Position numbers and translations under genes: made by a program
Notes under the pieces: model-generated
Seen by the model: only the letters and a program-made list of their open reading frames with translations
What the model was told of the DNA's origin: nothing
The model's database searches: none
NCBI GenBank assembly: GCA_022821645.1
Contig: JAJEDE010000005.1
Span: 1-52,196, forward strand
Direction of reading: 5' to 3'
DNA length: 52,196 nucleotides
Source: Chloroflexota bacterium
GTDB lineage: Bacteria > Chloroflexota > UBA11872
Part shown: positions 50,315-52,196 of the stretch, piece by piece
Layout: each line of letters starts with the position of its first letter
Numbering within the stretch: position 1 is the first letter of the stretch

Positions 50315-51823
50315 TCAGCCAATAGGGAACCCAATGTCTGAGATCCTCCGTTCCCCGCGCTTGGCGCCGCCCCCGCGCCCCGCGAACGGCTCGCGTTCTG
50401 TGCCCACAAAGCGGTTGTCCGCGTCCTTCTTGCGCGGATCCGGCAGCGCATCCAGCCGTGCGCGCAGGTCGGCCAGGCGGTCCGCGTAGTCCGGGTGGTC
50501 GATCAGGTTCACCGTCTCGTCGGGATCGCGCGCCAGGTCAAAGAGTTGCTCAGGGCAATCCGGACCCAGGCCGAGCGTGCCTTCGTGGCCGTCGAAACGG
50601 AAAAGCTTCATGTCGCCGTGCTTCACCATCACCGAAGGCCCGTTGTGCACGGCCCAGAGCTCGCTGTAGACGTCGTCCGGCCAGTCCTCGTCCTGGCCCT
50701 CCAGCAGCGGTGCGACCGAGCGGCCGTCCAACCCTTCGGGTATCGGGACGTTCGCGATGTCGCAAATCGTGGGAAACAGGTCGACCAGCGAGACGTTGCG
50801 CTGAACGGTGGCGCCGCCCTGTGGGTAGCGTTGCGGCCAGCGGACCGCAAACGGCACCCGCGCCGACGCCTCGAAGTACTGCTGTTTCTCCCATAAGCCC
50901 TTCTGTCCCAGCATCTCGCCGTGATCGGACAGGAAGACGATCGCGAAGTCGTCCAGGACGTCCAATTCGCGCAGCTTGTCGATCACCCGGGCGAACTGCG
51001 CGTCCATCCACTCGATCATCCCGTAGTAGGCGGCCGTGGCCCGGTGGGCTTCCCGGTAGGTCACATCCTTCCCCACCTCGACCTTGAAGAAATCCGGGCA
51101 ATCAAAGTGCTCCGGCACGTCCTCCTCGAACGGCTTGACCCGCCGCAGGTAATAGGCGAACAGGTCGTCCGGGCACTGGTAGGGATAGTGCGGCGACCAC
51201 AGGCTCACCGCCATCAGCAGCGGGGCGGGGTTGGTGCGGTCGTAGGGCTCGTTGACGAAGTGCTCGTCTAGGAACATCAGGGCGCCGTCGACCGAGTAAC
51301 GGTCGTGCTGCATCCAGTGCCCGCGTCCGGCGCGCGCATACCGGATCTCCTGCTTCACCTTGTCCGGCCAGGAGCCCGTGCCGGGGTCGCGCTCGATCAG
51401 GGCTTGGTGCTCCGGGTCGTCGGCCGGCTCGTAGCCGTTGCGTCCCACGATGTCGCGCCCGATGCGCTGGTGCCAGCCGTGCATCTGGTCCGGCCCCACA
51501 AAGTGCATCTTGCCGGCCGCGCAGGTGGTGTAACCGTAGCGTGAGAGGTGACCGGGAATCGTCAGCACCTCACTCGGCATGGAATCCCCGAAGTTCGCGC
51601 ATCCGCAATTCCGCGGGTAGAGCCCGGAGAGAAAGCTCTGCCGCGCCGGCACGCAGATGGGCGACGGCGTATAGGCGTTGCGGAAGTAGAAACCCCCGTC
51701 GATCATCCAGTCCAGCGTCGGCGTGCGGATGTGCGGATCGCCCTCGATCGGCATGACGTCGGGGCGGTGCTCGTCGTTGATCAGCATCAGGATGTGGGGC
51801 TTGCGTTCCGGCATGGCGTTCAC
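50315..51823 (-). CDS. Type I sulfatase
   Basis: About 502 residues. HILMLINDEHRPDVMP opens the fold with metal Asp; CVPARQSFLSGLYPRN contains the C-x-P-x-R motif whose Cys becomes formylglycine; FLSDHGEMLGQKGLWEKQ supplies the later Asp/His metal ligands. Cleaves sulfate esters of a polysaccharide or sulfated small molecule. No signal peptide. GTG 51823 or ATG 51814 is the start. No maturase gene is in the window. Confidence 0.92.
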   Translation of the reverse strand: MNAMPERKPHILMLINDEHRPDVMPIEGDPHIRTPTLDWMIDGGFYFRNAYTPSPICVPARQSFLSGLYPRNCGCANFGDSMPSEVLTIPGHLSRYGYTTCAAGKMHFVGPDQMHGWHQRIGRDIVGRNGYEPADDPEHQALIERDPGTGSWPDKVKQEIRYARAGRGHWMQHDRYSVDGALMFLDEHFVNEPYDRTNPAPLLMAVSLWSPHYPYQCPDDLFAYYLRRVKPFEEDVPEHFDCPDFFKVEVGKDVTYREAHRATAAYYGMIEWMDAQFARVIDKLRELDVLDDFAIVFLSDHGEMLGQKGLWEKQQYFEASARVPFAVRWPQRYPQGGATVQRNVSLVDLFPTICDIANVPIPEGLDGRSVAPLLEGQDEDWPDDVYSELWAVHNGPSVMVKHGDMKLFRFDGHEGTLGLGPDCPEQLFDLARDPDETVNLIDHPDYADRLADLRARLDALPDPRKKDADNRFVGTEREPFAGRGGGAKRGERRISDIGFPIG

Positions 51824-51872
51824 CTAACGACGCGAGCGCGTGAGCCTACGCCATTCAAGCCACGCCGTCCCA

Positions 51873-51936
51873 CGAGAGACCTCCGCAGAACGCCCCTCGC
51901 CCCCCAATCCGCGGCCCCTCTTGCTCTCTCTCCTCG
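51873..51936. repeat. Partial copy of the 7128 MITE
   Basis: About 62 bp match the left half of the MITE in hicB (GAGAGACCTC-GC-GAACG, then the CCCCCCAA-CCGCGGC and CTCTTGCTC segments). It then stops at the left end of the IS5-family element, in the same orientation, as if the IS had inserted into a MITE copy. Confidence 0.65.
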
Positions 51937-52196
51937 GGAGACCTTTGCATAACTCGACCGGGCGGCCACTATGACGCTGACGGGAGCCGACGGGAGCAAG
52001 GCCATGCATCGGCAGGTGGGAACCCCCTCGTTCGCGGACGCGTTGTTGCCGGCGCAGGTCGGCCGCAACGCCCAGTTGGAGCAAGTGGACGCGGTGCTGG
52101 ACTGGGAGCCGGTGGCGGCGGTCGTCCGTGACCTCTATGCCGCCCCGGAGGGGCGCCCCAGCTATCCACCGTTGGTGATGGTCAAGGTGCTGGTCT
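51936..52196 (+). mobile_element. Left end of an IS5-family insertion sequence
   Basis: The end GGGAGACCTTTGCATAA matches the right end (inverted) of the MITE at 7128-7249. The transposase gene begins 19 bp beyond it. The element runs off the window, so its right end and target duplication cannot be seen. Confidence 0.8.
51971..52196 (+). CDS. IS5-family transposase, N-terminal part
   Basis: 75 residues visible from ATG 51971 (a second ATG at 52004). TPSFADALLPAQVGRN, DWEPVAAVVRDLYAAPEGRP and SYPPLVMVKVLV match the N-terminal DUF772 region of IS5-group transposases, which binds the element ends before the DDE core. The catalytic part is outside the window. Confidence 0.85.
   Translation, partial: MTLTGADGSKAMHRQVGTPSFADALLPAQVGRNAQLEQVDAVLDWEPVAAVVRDLYAAPEGRPSYPPLVMVKVLV

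Overview
The window is about 52 kb of GC-rich bacterial DNA. I infer a member of the Chloroflexota, perhaps a marine or sponge-associated lineage. The grounds are indirect: a one-polypeptide sensor kinase/OmpR regulator, an orphan MalK/UgpC ATPase, a sulfatase with a sialidase and six-hairpin glycosidases, and dispersed hairpin repeats of a kind I associate with such genomes. No rRNA or universal phylogenetic marker other than L21/L27 is present, so the taxonomy is an inference.

Layout. 0.3-2.7 kb: a GAF-PAS-HisKA-HATPase-REC-winged-helix protein split by an in-frame TAG. 3-6.8 kb (minus): a fibronectin III membrane protein, a GNAT acetyltransferase, a HAD phosphatase and purC with an extra N-terminal domain. 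6.9-11.6 kb: a patchwork region with decayed hicBA cassettes, a 122-bp MITE, a peroxiredoxin whose peroxidatic position is UGA followed by a SECIS-like hairpin, an NHLP-type RiPP precursor with an exporter remnant, a methyltransferase and an unknown protein. 11.6-16.9 kb (minus): a five-gene cluster of phosphonate flavour (nucleotidyltransferase, MetE-like protein, tyrosine-phosphatase-like protein, zinc alcohol dehydrogenase, phosphonatase-like HAD). 16.9-22 kb: a small island bounded by tRNA-Ala(UGC) and tRNA-Ala(CGC). It holds an orphan antitoxin, a PLD-nuclease/P-loop ATPase fusion, an Mrr-type endonuclease and an intact hicBA pair, with tRNA-Ala remnants at the internal joints. 22.4-25.5 kb: rplU-rpmA, repeats, a small membrane protein and a phnA-type phosphonoacetate hydrolase. 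26.3-33 kb: an aldo/keto reductase and a six-gene exopolysaccharide operon. 33.2-39.2 kb: sugar ABC ATPase, YihY, a Tat-exported glycosidase and an M23 peptidase. 40.1-43.5 kb: tRNA-Arg and a zur-znuACB zinc operon with two palindromic operators. 43.5-52.2 kb: Gfo/Idh oxidoreductase, RlpA-like protein, glycosidase, sialidase, a divergent Phd/RelE pair, CurA-like reductase, sulfatase and the start of an IS5-family element.

The strongest candidates for something undescribed are the selenocysteine peroxiredoxin at 7633-8091, the PLD-ATPase plus Mrr pair between tRNA-Ala genes, and the tRNA-Ala-linked hicBA cassette seen three times in successive states of decay. All functional statements are from reading the sequence; no search or folding program was run.
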